64,000 bases of DNA from positions 73,311,859 to 73,375,858 of the forward strand of contig CM072886.1 in NCBI GenBank assembly GCA_037013685.1. Reading direction: 5' to 3'. Origin of the DNA: Acridotheres tristis. Taxonomy: Eukaryota; Chordata; Aves; Passeriformes; Sturnidae. The notes below the pieces were generated by a model. It saw nothing but the letters and a program-made list of their open reading frames with translations, was not told the origin of the DNA and searched no databases. This document shows, piece after piece, positions 1 through 13,439 of this stretch. The position numbers and the translations under genes were made by a program. Positions within the stretch are counted from its first letter, which is position 1. Each line of letters opens with the position of its first letter.

Positions 1-963
1 AATGCCTTAATGATCTGATGATCAGTGACAAGAGGTTCTCTGCAGGGCTCCATACTAGGACCAGTACTGATGCATTAATATCAGCATCAGTGGCATAGAC
101 AGTGGTTGAGCGCACCCTCAGGAAGTTTTCAGGGGACCTCAAACTGAGTGGTGCAGCTGACACACCTGAACGATGGGATGCCATCCAGAGGGACTTGGAA
201 AGGCTCAAGAAGTGAGCACACATGAACCTCATGAGGTTCAACAAGACCAAGTACAAGGGGCTGCACCTGAGTCAAGGGGACCTCCAATATCAACAGGCTG
301 GGGGATGAAAAGATTGAGAGCAGCCCTGACAAGAAGGACTTGGGGGCACTGGTGGACCTGATCAGTCAGTGTGCACTTGCAGTCCAGAAATCCAACTGTA
401 TCTTGGGCCACATCCAGAACAGCATGGCCAGCAGAGTGAGGGAGAAGATTCAGCTCTGTGGCATCACTCTAGTGAGAGCCCACCTGGAGTGCTGTAACCC
501 GCTTTGAGGTCCCTGTTAGAGGAAGGTCATAGAACTGTAGTCCAGAGGAAGACGGAACATTTCTTCTGGGAGGACAGGCTGAGAGAGTTGGGATTGTTCA
601 TTCTGGGGAAGAAAAGGCTCCAGGGAGACATTACAGTATTGAAAAGAGGCATACAAGAAAGATGGGAAGAGACTTTTCAGCAGGGTCTGTTCTTACAACT
701 ACCCCTCGTTCTGATAGGGCAAGGGGTAATTGTTTTAAATTAAAAGTGTATTCAATCAGATTACATAGAAGTAAGATATTTTTTACAATAAGGGTGGTGA
801 AATGCTGCCCAGAAAGGTGGTGGATGTCCTTGAAAATATTCAAGGTCAGGTTGGATGGGGCTTTAAGTAACCTAATTTGCTTGAAGATGTGGCTGCTCTT
901 TGCAGGGAGATTGGACTAGATGACCTTTGAGGGTCATTTTCAACACAAACCAACCTATGACTG
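1..963 (+). mobile_element. CR1 LINE, 3' part of ORF2 plus 3' UTR, degenerate
   Basis: This is a non-LTR retrotransposon fragment in plus orientation; the left side runs off the window, so its 5' end is unknown. It follows the avian CR1 order: an ORF2 end region (the segment around 150-260 with 'catgaacctcatgaggttca' and 'caggctgggggatga'), a segment near 370-450 with 'cagcatggccagcagagtga', the 'gacaggctgagagagttggg' block near 573-592, and the 3' UTR block 'aggtcaggttggatggggct' at 843-862. It ends with 'gatgacctttgagggtcatt' and a worn copy of the CR1 tail (normally repeated ATTCTATG-like units) near 950-963. Many stops and indels show it is dead. Short open frames inside it (for example 129-332 on minus and 173-361 on plus) are remnants or shadows. 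The CR1 assignment is confident; the subfamily is not determined. Confidence 0.93.
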
Positions 964-3933
964 ATCTTTGAGGGCCTATGGGAGGAGGAAATCCACTGAA
1001 CATCTTTAGTCTTTGCCTGTGCTGAACACCAGCTCTGATCCTGCCTTTGTAACAAGGTGATATTTTCAGTATAACTGAAATTTACGTCTGAAACCAAAAA
1101 ATAAATTTTATGTCTGAAACTCTGGTGTCATCAGACTGAGTGAAAAGTTGTGCCAGTATGTTAACATTTTAAAAAAATGAAGGTGAGGGAAATCAGTATA
1201 TCCAGACAAGTGAAGTATATCTTCAGCCATGCTTTCTATGAAATTTTGCTGTGATTAAAGAAAATATATTTTTTATCTGCTTTGCATACCCTACACTTCT
1301 TTTTTTTTTTTTCTCTAAGAGAACATGGAATTTACTGTTACTCTGAAAGACTGATTACACAGTTGTGAAGTATGGTCAGAAAGCTGGGAGGGAAATGTAT
1401 GACTGTTGGGCTTAATTGGAAGAAATTCCTTTTCTTAAAAAAGAAAACCTACTGTAAATAATAAGCCCTAAAGCAATAATACTTCTGAAATACTGTGTTT
1501 TGTGAATAAAGAGAAAAAAAGACTGTTGACAGTGGAATGAAAAAATACAGTAGAATCAGTGTTTTTGTCTTGTTACGATGCAAAGATCTATGTAGATTCA
1601 TGAAAAAACTGTGATCTAATTGTGACCTCCAGATCAAGTTCAGTAAGGTTTACCTTCCAAGGACTGGCCAAGCAGTCAGTCATCTGGGAATGCTGTACAA
1701 CAGTGGTCTTTGATCCTCAGATATTTCTGCTGTCTAAAATAATTATGCATTTGGCTTATTTAGTGATATTATGTATAGGAATTATTTTACATTATATTAT
1801 GAGATTTTTAAACTTTATGGGCCTTTTGCATGTGATCCCGTCGCAATTTAAAAAGAATAGTTTTTGACAGAAAGACATATTTTCCCCAAAGATTATTTGT
1901 TCTTTCTGTAAGAAAAGGTTACTTCTGGAAAAAAAATCTAAGCCTGAAAACATATTTTTCTCACTTTCACAAGCACAGTTCCATAAACATCTGTCGCAGA
2001 AAAAATTTGTAGCTTAGTAATGCCAACATGTGATGCTATTTCATTGCTATTCAATAGGCCAACTTTCCTAATATCTCTAAAACATACATCTCCCTGGCTT
2101 GCACCATGAAATAATTGTCAATGCACTGTTGAAATATCTGTCGACATACACATGCATATAAAATCCACAGTCTATTATTATCTTGTAAATGTTACTGAAA
2201 AGGGAAAGAAAAAAGCCTGTCCACCAATCCCTGTTTAAAAAAAAATCTAATGCATTGAAGTTTTAACCTTATCCATGTGGATAATGTGAGTGTAAATGGA
2301 AAAAGGAACTTTGTATTTATACAGAACATGCAATGAATGTGAAACCTCTAGAAATTTAAGGAAATGGTTGGGTTTATTTTCCTGGTGAATGATATGTTTT
2401 TGCTTCGGGAATTACTCACATCTCGTTGGTAAACCTGGGAGCAGATGAGTTTGACTTAGTCTACTGTCAGTTCAATGACTTTAGTAATACTTTAAAGGCT
2501 TTAATGTGACTGCACTGAACTGCACAGACTTTAATAGCAGCTTTCAAAAGCAGTGATGGGTTTGGTCTCAAGCCTGACTTGTCACTTAGGACTGGAGTTC
2601 TTGTAAACAAGTTTAGTAGATGTCTGTGCAATCACTTCATTCATATAATTCACTCTGCAGAAGTACTTGTTTCTCCTCAGGAAGGCTAAAAACAGATTAT
2701 TTGTTTCTATGTGGGCATGCAGTCATGTAGCAATTGCCCATGAAAGAGCACTACATTTGATATAGCATTTGAAACACAAATTGTGTTATATCAATGACAA
2801 TACAATTACAGAGAGTTTAAGATATAAATTATGTTAGCAAAATTTATTATATACTTCTTGTCTTCCATGCAGTTCAGTAGAGACCCCTAGCAACTGAGGT
2901 GTTAGTACTCATTCAATTATTTCTGAGTTCAGTAGCCATGTCTTAATCAGCAGAGATCAGAGGGCAATTAAAGTATAACAAATATCTTCTGATTAGTTTT
3001 TTATTTATAGCAAAAGTACTTTTAAGTGTGGCAAAGTCAGAGATCTGGAAAACAGAGAAATAAATAAATTAGTTAAGAATAACTCAGTGTTGCAGTGATT
3101 TTAACATCTTATTGTGCTAGGCATTTATCTTCCTTTGTACTACAGAGTCCTTCCCAAGAAATATTAAAGTAAGGTAGTAAATCAGGGCATTGGCGAGCTT
3201 AGCTCTTCTGCATGGCAGTGATAGACTTTTTAATTTTTTTTTTAGCTCCTCTATGCTTGCTTTTGAAAAGCATAAAAATAGCTTAGGTCTTCGTAAACTT
3301 GGAGTCTTTGTCTTTGCGCCACTCTGCAGTGCTGTGAAGGACAGTTTAAGATATTTTCCCTTTCTAAGTGCATTATTTGTCTTCAGCTCCTACATTCACT
3401 GGCCTGTTCACCAGCACTTGGGCAGGCAGAAGTTTACACAGCAGGAGACAGTTATTCTAAGGTGCACAGGAGAATGAAAAGAATTGTCCCTAGAGTTGTC
3501 TTAATTGTACAGTACTTAGGTAATAATGTGCCCTTGCAAGTAGTAGGCAGCTAACGAAGACCTCAAAAAATGGTCTTTGTGCTTCCTCAACTGGAGGAGG
3601 TAAATATTTCACCTTCAGGAGCATCTCCATCTCCCTTGACAGCCCTCATCAACACGATAGTGCTACTGCAGCTGGCCTTTAAGGAATCAAATGTTGCCTT
3701 TGCTGAAGAGGCAAGAGAAGAGCCAAGAACAGGATCAACTTAGTATAGTGAAAAGTGAGATGAGATGAGATTTCTATTTTGAAAAGACTATTCCATCTGA
3801 AAGACTACTTCCAGAAGATCTAGAACAAAACATATTCTGCAAAGAATACGCTGGATGTATAATTGGAAAAGGCTTGTACTATCTCATCCTGAGGGACTGA
3901 CACTATTTACATCTCCTTTTGAAGCTCTCCTTC
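964..3933. other. unique AT-rich non-coding stretch
   Basis: I see no gene here. The sequence is AT-rich, with frequent stops in every frame and only short open frames. A frame at 3190-3477 (95 codons) has no recognisable domain or supporting splice context. There is a T-run near 1299-1312 and a near-duplicated 'gtctgaaac' phrase at about 1087 and 1112, probably chance or slippage. Confidence 0.6.
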
Positions 3934-3953
3934 AAAAAAAAAAAAAAAAAAAA
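3934..3953. repeat. poly-A tract (20 A)
   Basis: Twenty consecutive A residues are followed by a short A/G-rich stretch to about 3965. No retrogene body or polyadenylation signal is recognisable just upstream, so I read it as a simple repeat rather than the tail of a processed pseudogene. Confidence 0.9.
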
Positions 3954-3965
3954 GAAGAAAAAAAA

Positions 3966-4904
3966 GCTTTGCATTTAATCATGGGTAAAGATGAACTCAG
4001 TAACAGAAAATGGCTTGGAAATTCTAAGGTTGAGGGTTGGGTTTTTTGAGGGGGGAGTGAGAGGAATTATATGACAACAAAATCTGCTTGAAATGCCTGA
4101 AGTTTTTGGGAGAGTTCAAAGGCTGTTTTGGCAGCCTGACAGCTGTGTTACACAGATTCTGGGAGGCACTACCAGCACATCTTGGGTGGAAAGGTACAGT
4201 GCTGCAAACAGCAGGCCCCTCGCATTGCTAAGGCTGAGGCACCATGGTACCCACCACAGCCATCTCATGTCTCTTCTGGCATAGAGACATTACTGGGTTA
4301 TAGAACACTCGGGGCAGGACACGGTATGGCCATCGCACTCTGTGACCTCTCCTGCCACATAGTGCCAGCAGCTTTAATCAAATTGAATGTATGTGGAGAG
4401 GGTTCAACAGAAGAGCTTTAGCACAGAGGAGGCTTCATTCTATCTATTTCCTTCAGTATTTTATGAGAGTCATATCTTATTTGATTCTGAGTTAGCATTG
4501 CTGTCTTGCCAAAACCTACTTAAAATGGAAAACTTTTATTTGCAAGAACTTCCTTTAAGAAGAAAAAGGTAATTGGTTGGATAAATCAATCTCCTTCCCT
4601 CTTTGCATTTGGATTGTATCCTATATCTTCCAAAATTTACAGAACTCAGATGCCTCTGCAATACTTTTTTGTTTATCCTATTCTAATTTGCATAATTTGC
4701 ACTGCATTTGAATCTGACTAACCTGTGTTCCACATAAGTATTTCATGGCAGTGCTCTGGGAAAGAGGGGCTCCTTTGAAGTATAGAACAAGAAAAATAAA
4801 CTTATCTTAAAATTTCAGAGATGAGGCTTTGTTATTGCCTCAGCCTCTTCTGGAATGTAGAAAAGTGGATTTTTCTGAGGGTGGCTGTATGGTGCAGGTA
4901 GGGT
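3966..4904. other. unique stretch with a GC-richer patch
   Basis: No gene is recognised. The part from about 4085 to 4430 is less AT-rich than its surroundings and supports three overlapping short open frames (4093-4284, 4182-4421, 4387-4572), none with a recognisable domain. It could be an old unrecognised repeat or conserved non-coding DNA. Confidence 0.45.
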
Positions 4905-5008
4905 CAGAGCATATATATATAAAATGTGTATATATATATGATGCATATAAACCTGTATATATAGATGTATATAATGTATATAAATGTATATATATATATA
5001 TACATAAA
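4905..5008. repeat. TA-rich imperfect microsatellite
   Basis: Interrupted (TA)n mixed with TGTATA-type units; the longest pure alternating run is near 4988-5002. It is self-complementary and produces the Tyr/Ile-rich artefact frames seen on both strands at 4829-5289. Confidence 0.9.
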
Positions 5009-8000
5009 TATAGACAACAAATTTCTATCTGTAACATTTGGAACACCCAGCCCTTGAATTTTTCCATGTTTATAGATACATTTTTCACTCTCATACACTC
5101 TTGCCAAATATAATGAGAAAAATCATGTTCACACACTAAAATCACACAGAAAGTACTGTTGCTTTTGTAATCGAGGTTGGTTCTGTTTGGTTCTTTTTTT
5201 TTCTGGAATAGTATGGGGTTTGTTAGTGGTGGTTGTTGGTTTGGGGGTTTTGGCGGTGGGGGGGAGATTTTTTGGTTAAGTAATCTCACTCTCAGAATAG
5301 CCAGCTAACTAAAAGTGAAAGAAAATCTTCTGCAAGAAAAGTGAGCACTTGAAAATAGGTGGTGCTAGTGATTTTTTTTTGTTGTTGTTCTCAGAATATG
5401 ATCTCATACCATCATTTTTCTAATCTGCATCCTAATGCATAAAAGAATAAAAAGAAGTTTAACTATTCTCTTTTGGAGTTTAACTTCTCTCTCTTCTCAC
5501 TTCCTGTCAGCTGTTCTAGTGCTCAAGTTTTGGATCAGTCTTTAAAGCAAGGGAGAAAATCTCATTACAGAAAGTATAAAAGAGATGCAGTGATCTGGGT
5601 TTGATGGTCTCAACAGTTTGCACTTTTCCTGCTGTGTTTTTATTATTATTTTTAACTCAGTTAAGACTAGTGCCTTGTGCCAAAATTTGCAAGATGGATG
5701 GCAAATGATGTGAGGCTGGTGCTGAGGTTTTTTTCTCTTAAGAGGGAAAGGATTTTCATGCATTTCCTGTGAAGAGCATAGCCCCTTCAACTCTTGAAAA
5801 CTCAGCTTTTTCACCACACAAGGACAGCATGACAATGGCAGAGAAGTCACTGTATCCCTGTTTCGCTCTCTAACCAGCAGGGCACACTGCAGTGTGCAGA
5901 AGCCTGGGCTTGTCCTCATCTCCTCAGTCCTGCTCACTGAGACAGCCATTTGTCACTGCTCCTGTTACAGCCCTTGGGGCTACACCTTGTAAAGGGCTGA
6001 ATACTTTTAATTGCCTCTGAATTCACCCAGCAGCTCTTCGGAGATATCCCTGGCTTGCTATTTCCTTTTCATCATCACTTGCTCTTTTTCCATGAACTGT
6101 AAAGACTACAGGTGATGCCAGCTTTTACTCATTGAATCCAGTCTCCACACATACAGTCAATATAAAGGTGAAAGCTCTGTATCCTACAATAGATGGTCTT
6201 GAAACTTTGAGTCCCCTGAGTTTCTCTGTGTTTAGATTATTATGGAAAGAATATCATAATTAAAATTGTGTGAATAAGCTATGATGAATAATTTATCAAA
6301 CAAATTCGTCTATTTTGTCTCTTAGGAATATCTGAAAGTAAATTGATTTCTGTTTGTTTTTTGAGTGGTTCATTGTCCAAGGAAGCATTTCTTTTTCGTG
6401 ATTAATAGTTAACGCTACCTTTCATCTGGTTCTGACTGTTTCCTAGTCTTGATTGGCCAAACAAGTCACACTGGGATTTACCTTTATTCTAGAATGCAGA
6501 AAAAATACTGCCATAAATATTTTACAATGCCATTGCAAAATCTCTGAGTAAAATAATTAATGCTTTTCACTTGTTCTAAGTGAGTGACCGAGGTATCTTT
6601 TACCATAAAAGCCTCCTAACTAAGCCACTAAAGACACATGTAGCTGATGTTATGGCTGGGTTTACCAGAATACAAGTTGCAGTATATAGACAATGATCTC
6701 AGCTATCCAGGTTGTCTAAAATGCATCACACATGTAAGCACACACTCATACAAGAATGAACATGAAAATTTTTAATTCATCCCTAATGCAAAATAAACTT
6801 GTGTAAATATACTGTGACATTAATTGGGAGATTTTTGCTGCAGCTTTAAATAAATTTTCATGTTAGTAAGTAAGTCTGTTATGCTGCTAGTGATTTTACT
6901 CTGTTTCTTACTTTTGAAATCAGACTTTTTAATTATAAAATAAGCATGCAACTATTATGTGCAGTGGAAGTGTCTGGTACACTGACAGGGGTTGCCAATT
7001 TCTATGTTTAACCTTCATAAATTAGAGATTTAGTATTTTTGAGAGGATGTATCTTGAACAAGTGTAGTGTCATTGCGGGGATTCCCCTTAAAAGATATCA
7101 CTAAATTAGGTATAAAAATAAATATTATAATGTACCCAGCACTATGACTATTGCACCTGTCTCTTGTCATACCTGGAATAGGGTAGCTACCTAAAATTCC
7201 TGATCTACCCTTGTATATCAGGGTATAATTAGTTGTATAAAGTAGTACAGCTGAGATGAAATCAAAGGATTTTCTTAATTAGCTATTTTGCTTATAGCAC
7301 TCTTTCTAATTGTAGGGATGCTTTTTTTCTTGTCATATTTTCTGCTTTGGATTATACAATGTTCTTGTATAAAGAAGACCCACTATCTTCACAGAATAAT
7401 CCAATCACTTACCTTACATACAAAACTATTGCAGAATATCTATTAATTTTCTATAAAGAAATAATCTCAAAATGAGCCCACAAATGTCTTTCAAACACCT
7501 TTCAAAAAATATCATCTTCCCTCCCTGAATTATGATCAGAGTAGAATATGTTATTATGGAAATTTAATACCTTTTGTCGCAGAAAAGTACTTTGAAACAC
7601 AATGGTAACATCTGAAGGTGTGCCTTTTGATTATTTTTTTGTTCCTGTTGTTGTGATTTAAATCTAACTTATATGTGAGTTTTCAGCAGGATCATAAGAA
7701 ATGTTTTTAGATGGAGTGGAAGGACTGAAATGGTTTTGAGTTGAGAGCAAGGACAACACAAAAAAATACCAAAGTGATAAACATTGCTGTCTGTAGCATG
7801 TTTTAATTTCTATGCATGGACATGGAGATATCTGCATGTCTCTTCCTCCTTCCCATTGCCCTGAAAACTCAGACAACTTCTGTTTTTATATTGTTTTGAG
7901 TAATATATGATAAGATAGAAGGAAATTATGAAAATATAGGAGAATTATACATGCAGACTAGAACAGATGTTTCAAACATGGCAAATGTTATTTTAGAATC

Positions 8001-9005
8001 ATTATATCTTCTTTTTGTGTGTTTTGAGATGGTAAGACCAGAAATGTCAAAAATCTGTGTTTTTTTGGAAGACTTTTATTACTACAATTAAGTTGATGGA
8101 TTTGATACTGTCTTCCTTGTCTCTCTTATATTTGCACATATACAAGATGCTTAAAATCATACTACAGAAAATATTTTATAGCATGTATTTTTTTTATATT
8201 TTTATAAGGCATATTACTTGTGACTATTTGGTATTCCTCATACATTAATTAATTCCCCGCATACAAATAATTTAACAAGGTTTTCATGGGAGCCCTGTGC
8301 TACTATATGGATCAGTCATTCATTGAAAGCTGATTCTGCTATATCTAAAAGCAATGGTTAAGGATATTTACTTGGAGTACCTTGAAGCATAAAGGATAAA
8401 TTTAAGATGGTCCTGGAGGTTGCTCCAAAGGACACACTGAGGAATTTCATATGGACAAGTTACGGATAAGTTATGTGGCCTGCCCACATGCCCATGTGGA
8501 GAGGTAATGTAGTTTGGGGTTTATAAGGAAGTTCTCAGAAAAGTTTTTGTGTGTTGAAGGGGCCGTAGCTTGTATGGGTATAAAACTTTGTAGGCTGTCA
8601 GCAGATAGACTTTATAGTGAGTTTATCTTACTATAATGAACAACAGTCTATATGGTCCAGATGGATGACATCATTTTAGTTTATTGCTAGAAAAAGAATA
8701 TCAGCCACACTAAGAAAACAATGTGTCTAATCTTTCATCACTGGTTTCTCACTAACTACAGATTCAAGGTTCCAGTCAAAATGGGAGAAAACAGGCTGCT
8801 TTGGGGCTAGTATGTGTGCCCAGTTGTTGGACATCTAGTCTCCTGTAGGGACTTGAAGCCATTCTAAAGCAGGCAATGGATGCCATAATTGAAGCAATGT
8901 TTATCAAATCACTAAATGGGATTCAGCCAAGCATTTTGGCTCTAACCATACTGCAAAGTAGACAAATTCTCCTGTACAGCACCTGTGGCCCAGTCTACTC
9001 TCAGC
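5009..9005. other. unique AT-rich stretch, no gene seen
   Basis: A G/T-rich patch lies at about 5165-5275, with runs such as 'ggcggtggggggg'; it gives a proline-rich antisense frame that is not a gene. A minus-strand frame at 5542-5949 (135 codons) has no domain that I recognise. The remainder is AT-rich with dense stops. Confidence 0.55.
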
Positions 9006-9061
9006 TGTGCTGATGTGTACGAACCAGTTGAAATGTGCTGATGTGTACTAACCAGTTGAAA
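9006..9061. repeat. 28-bp tandem duplication
   Basis: Two adjacent 28-bp copies (9006-9033 and 9034-9061) start with 'tgtgctgatgtgtac' and end with 'accagttgaaa'. They differ at a single base (G at 9021, T at 9049). One mismatch suggests a fairly recent local duplication. Confidence 0.92.
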
Positions 9062-12000
9062 TGAAAATCTGGATACCCTGGGTTTCTGCCACAGGCTGCA
9101 AACCTGCAGTGACTGAGGTGAAGGGTGTGAGTGGGGCACAGACACAAATACAGCCACCACTGTGGGATGTGACCTATGCTTGCAAGGGGTTCTGCTTGCT
9201 TGTATCAGCTAAAATACAGCCTGGTATGTGCACATACAAAACAGCTGAAGAGCTGAAAAACACCTAAGGCCCTGACTCCTGTGTTTTTTAAAGCATGTCC
9301 AGCTGCATTTTCCTTGAGTTTGTGAAAATAAATTAACTGCTGTTCCCTTGCAATTAGGATCATGTAACAAGGCTGTGTCTGCAGAAGGCAGTGCTGCCAT
9401 TGCAGAGAAACGAAGTACTACACATTTCAAAATTGCCTCATGTGCCTTCTAATAAGAAAGGGCTTCTGTGCAGTGAAACGATGCCATGATTTCTTCTTTA
9501 ATAGTGAGTCAACCGTCCCTGGAACCTATGATAAAAATAAAACCAACTCGTAGTAAAACCTTGTCAGTGTGGGTGTCATTCCTTGAAGCCTTAGACCTTC
9601 CCATATGCCAGAAGAAAACTCATAATTTAGCTGCAGGATGTTTCAGCTAAGCTGGTTGGTTCTATTGCAGCATTGTGCTAGAATAGCCCTCTTGCTGCTT
9701 GTCAGCAGGAAGCAAAAGCAGCACATATTCCCTTCCAAATGGAATTTACTTTTTAAACAAGGGCTATACCAGCATCTCAATTTTTAAGCCAGTGGTTTGC
9801 ATCACCTTAACTAGGCACAGTCTGAACTGCTGATTATATGTACCCATGTTGGATTAGATAATGCTGTATGAGCACTGTTTCGTTGATTTGTTGTATTATT
9901 ATGCTCTTTATCTGAAGTTCAGTTTTACTAACTGCAGAATTTCATCAGTTTGAAGTAGCCTTAGATTCCCCACCTTTAACAGAACAAGCTGTTTATTATA
10001 ATTGTTTATTGTCTTTTTTATCATGGGATTTTTTTCCCCTTAGGTTATTATTGGTAAGGCTGTTGTTTTGATGAAGGAAGGCAGATTTCTCCTTTTACAT
10101 TTGTAGTATCCAGATGGAGAAAGTGATGGACCCGGCTAAATTTGCTTCATATTGATGCTTCACCTATTCAGTCATCAACTTATGTGTGTGCCTGTATGAT
10201 ACAGGCTCTGTGTAATGGGGAATTAACAACTCTAGCTATGCTGCATAGCTCTTTCATCCTTGAAAGTACTGTGCTATTTTATAAGCTGATATCTTCAAAT
10301 ATGAAATAGCATTTATACCCAGGAAGATGAAGGGAGACTGGCAGATTTATTAAAAAATACAGACTCACCCACAAGAATCTAAGAGAGGTCTTGGCAGCAT
10401 TTACCCTACATCTGCACTGATATACTGAGGGGTCCATCACATTTATTCCTTTAAAACATTCATTGATATTTTATTATCAGAAATAAACAACTTTCCAGAA
10501 GCAGACTGGTAGAAGAGTTGGTAAAACACTCGAGACATGAGAGATGTCTGAATACAGAAAAAAGACAATAAACTTCAGCTTTGCTCTGGTCTATCAGTTA
10601 TAGAAAAATGTAACTGAATCTTTCCAGCTTTCTGATGTTGAAGAACATCAGTAAAGCAAAAATGAATTTTTTACTTTGCTTGACACAGGCCAGCAGCTAG
10701 TTTGCTTTCAATATTCTTGAAAGTAACCTGAAGACTTCTAAATTATAGCTGACTTCCTCTTAAAGGCCTAGAGCTAGGGATTTTTGAAGAATTATGGCAG
10801 CATAGCTCCTTTCTTTACTCCCAGCTGTCTTTTCTAAAAGGAATACAATACAGACCCAAAGGCTTTATATGTGCTAGTATCTCTTGATGCTGGAGAAACA
10901 GCTAGGTACTTTGAAAAAGTTGCTAACTTTTATATTTTTTTCATCACAGGAAAATCTCTGCATTTACTGAAATAGTTTCTGAGATAGATAAATAACAATT
11001 GTTAATATGATATACACTCCTACTTTGAAATTGTTCTTACAGTATTCAGCTCTTCAATAGTTTCTTTTGTGCATAGAGTATGTTGATAAAAATAAGAGAG
11101 GTAGCTAGAGACTAAAACTTTGCTGATATCAAATTTTTAACCCTCCTCTTTCAGAAAATGTTTTAAGTCTTTTGTTGTTGGTTTTGCTCTCTTTTTTCCT
11201 TTGACATTATTTTAGAAATTGTACACACAAATGTTTTCAGAATATATGAGTTTTGTATTGCTCCAGCAATTATGCCATATTGCAGAGTAGTTATGCTAAT
11301 GGTGTACTACTTTTGCATGCAAATAGTTGAAATGAGAGCACTGAAATGCAGCTGCTTATAACTAGATGTCTGCTACTAGTTTTCCACTACACAATGGGTC
11401 TTCAACTTTCTATGTAACAGATTCTGCTTCTCTTCTTTTTGTCTACCTCTGTCTCCCTGTGTGCCTGTGATTATGGTATGGAAGCATATATGTCCTCTTG
11501 TGGGCTTCTGCCTAAGCATGGAGGGGGTGGTATATGTTTGCAAGGACTTACAAAAGTAGAAGCAAGCAATATGTGATATAAATGTAGTTTCTTTACTATT
11601 TTTAGGGCAAATTCCCTACATTATCTGAAAAAACCATCATTTATGTACAAACCATAAAGCAAAGAAGATCACCAGATATGTGCTTCACAAAGAAAAGTAA
11701 CCAAATATGCAATACCTTGAAGAAGTATTAATTTCCTCCAGTGGATAAAAGTTCTTCTTTTATTTATATATAAAGTTTTATTTACAACACTGCACAAGGT
11801 TAAACACAGGCTTGAAGATAAAAATAGAACATTAAAAATACAGAACCGACAAATGTCTGGTATCCCTCTCTTTAGTAATCAGTTGGGCTTTATGTAAGGT
11901 AGTCTGAGCTGTGGGAGTCAAACAACCACCTTAGCATTATTTTATTCTAATAACTGATTTTCAGATGAGAACCCAATCTGTGGCTGGGTATAAGGATATC

Positions 12001-12126
12001 TAATTTAGGGAAATATGCTATATTTTGAGTTTGATTAGTTTCAGGGGTCTTTAAGGAAAGGAAATGTATCATCACCTAAGCTTGTCAAAAGCTTCAGGTT
12101 TTGATTATTTGTGGCATGGTTTTGTT
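9062..12126. other. unique AT-rich stretch, no gene seen
   Basis: No recognisable gene or repeat body. An 8-bp hairpin (ctgatgtt, loop gaag, aacatcag) lies at 10632-10651. Overlapping opposite-strand frames near 8942-9430 carry no recognisable domain. Confidence 0.5.
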
Positions 12127-12215
12127 TGGTTTTTTTTTCCCCCCAGTTCCAGGTGGTGGGCTTGCAAGCTCTTGTAAATAAGAAGGGGAAAAAAAAGGAA
12201 AGGAAAGGGAAGGGG
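12127..12215. repeat. polypyrimidine run and 36-nt polypurine tract
   Basis: A T-then-C run at about 12130-12144 is followed by an uninterrupted purine tract at 12180-12215 built from GGGAA/GGAAA units. The antisense frames across it (12041-12303) are low-complexity artefacts. Confidence 0.8.
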
Positions 12216-13439
12216 CAGGGCATATTAACCTCAAAGACTTGAAAAGTCTTATGTATCCTAATATTGAACACCTAATAATCAACAATCTGTCAATAAGAGG
12301 CAAAAAAACAGGACTACAGGGTTTTTTCCTTGATCAGATTTTTGTTACCCTTTTCATAATCTTCTCTCATTAATCAAACATAACTTTTTATATAGTTAAT
12401 AATATAATAGGTAACCTAATAGTTACCTAATAATATAACCAAATATGTACCTGTATTGGAGTAGTCCTTTATTTAAGCCAATTAGACTTGAGAAGAGGCT
12501 GTTAGTGTTCCACCACGCCATTTGTACCCTAGTCTGATTGCAGCATTTAGCCAAATAAACACATCCATTACAGAGTGATCTATTAATTACATAACCAATA
12601 CTTTGCAATTTTCTATTAAGAACTTGTAGTATCATCGTCAAAAATGTAGGACTCCTCCTCCCAGGAAAGTGGTCTAGCTACCAAAAGCACTCTCACTATT
12701 CTTCTATTTGTCCCAAATGATACTTAATTATCTTAAAAATGTAAATGAGCAGCAATGAGGTCATAAACTATCTCCCATTGGCCAAGATGTTACTGAAGGG
12801 GAGGCAAAACTGTTTCAAATATTCTCTGGCAAAGGAAAGAAATTAATTGAATTCAGGGTGACTACTCATGCTCTGTTGGATGAAATTGTGCCAGCATCTG
12901 CTCCTCCTCCTTTGGCTGTTCTTTGATAGGAAAGAATAATTCTTTAATGTTTTTTAAAAGGTACTGAGCTCTGGCTGATTTCTCAGAGCTGTGACTCCCA
13001 AGTGAAGGGCAGCCAGCATAAAGGATCTAATATTTCCTAAAAGGCAGAAGGTTTAAAAGCCCTGTCATGGATGTTTTGTTACCTTGGGTAGTTCTCTCTC
13101 TTCCCGTCAGCTTTCAAAAACTGCATTCCTCCTTCTCTGCATTTTATATAAAGAACTAGGAAAGAAGCTGTTGCTTACATTGTGTCTGAAATCCTATCAA
13201 TTAGAGGATATAGGCTCAGATTACATGTGAAATTAATTTATTCATGTAAATTCTGTGGCTCATAGATGTGGGTAATACCAATAACTTCAGAAGAAGTATA
13301 TTAAAAGCCAAGGACTGAAATTCTTAATGGATTGAAACCATGGAAATTTTGTAAATTTTACTTTTTCCTCTGCCTTTTATGGTTGTTCTTTCTGTACAGG
13401 CAGTGGAACCAAGGATATTTATCCTGCGAGGAATACTGA
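12216..13439. other. unique stretch with one AT-rich imperfect palindrome
   Basis: No gene is seen. Around 12398-12440 an imperfect palindrome is centred on 'aggtaac', a 6-base loop 'ctaata', then 'gttacct', with partly complementary TAATATAA arms on both sides. Confidence 0.5.

Noticed and set aside
3934..3953. Tail of a processed pseudogene
   Set aside because: No recognisable retrogene body, polyadenylation signal or target duplication beside the A-run.
4840..5289. 149-codon minus-strand open frame
   Set aside because: It runs antisense through the G/T-rich tract and the TA microsatellite, giving proline-rich then Tyr/Ile repeats; no domain.
5542..5949. 135-codon minus-strand frame
   Set aside because: No recognised domain, no plausible splice context; consistent with a chance frame.
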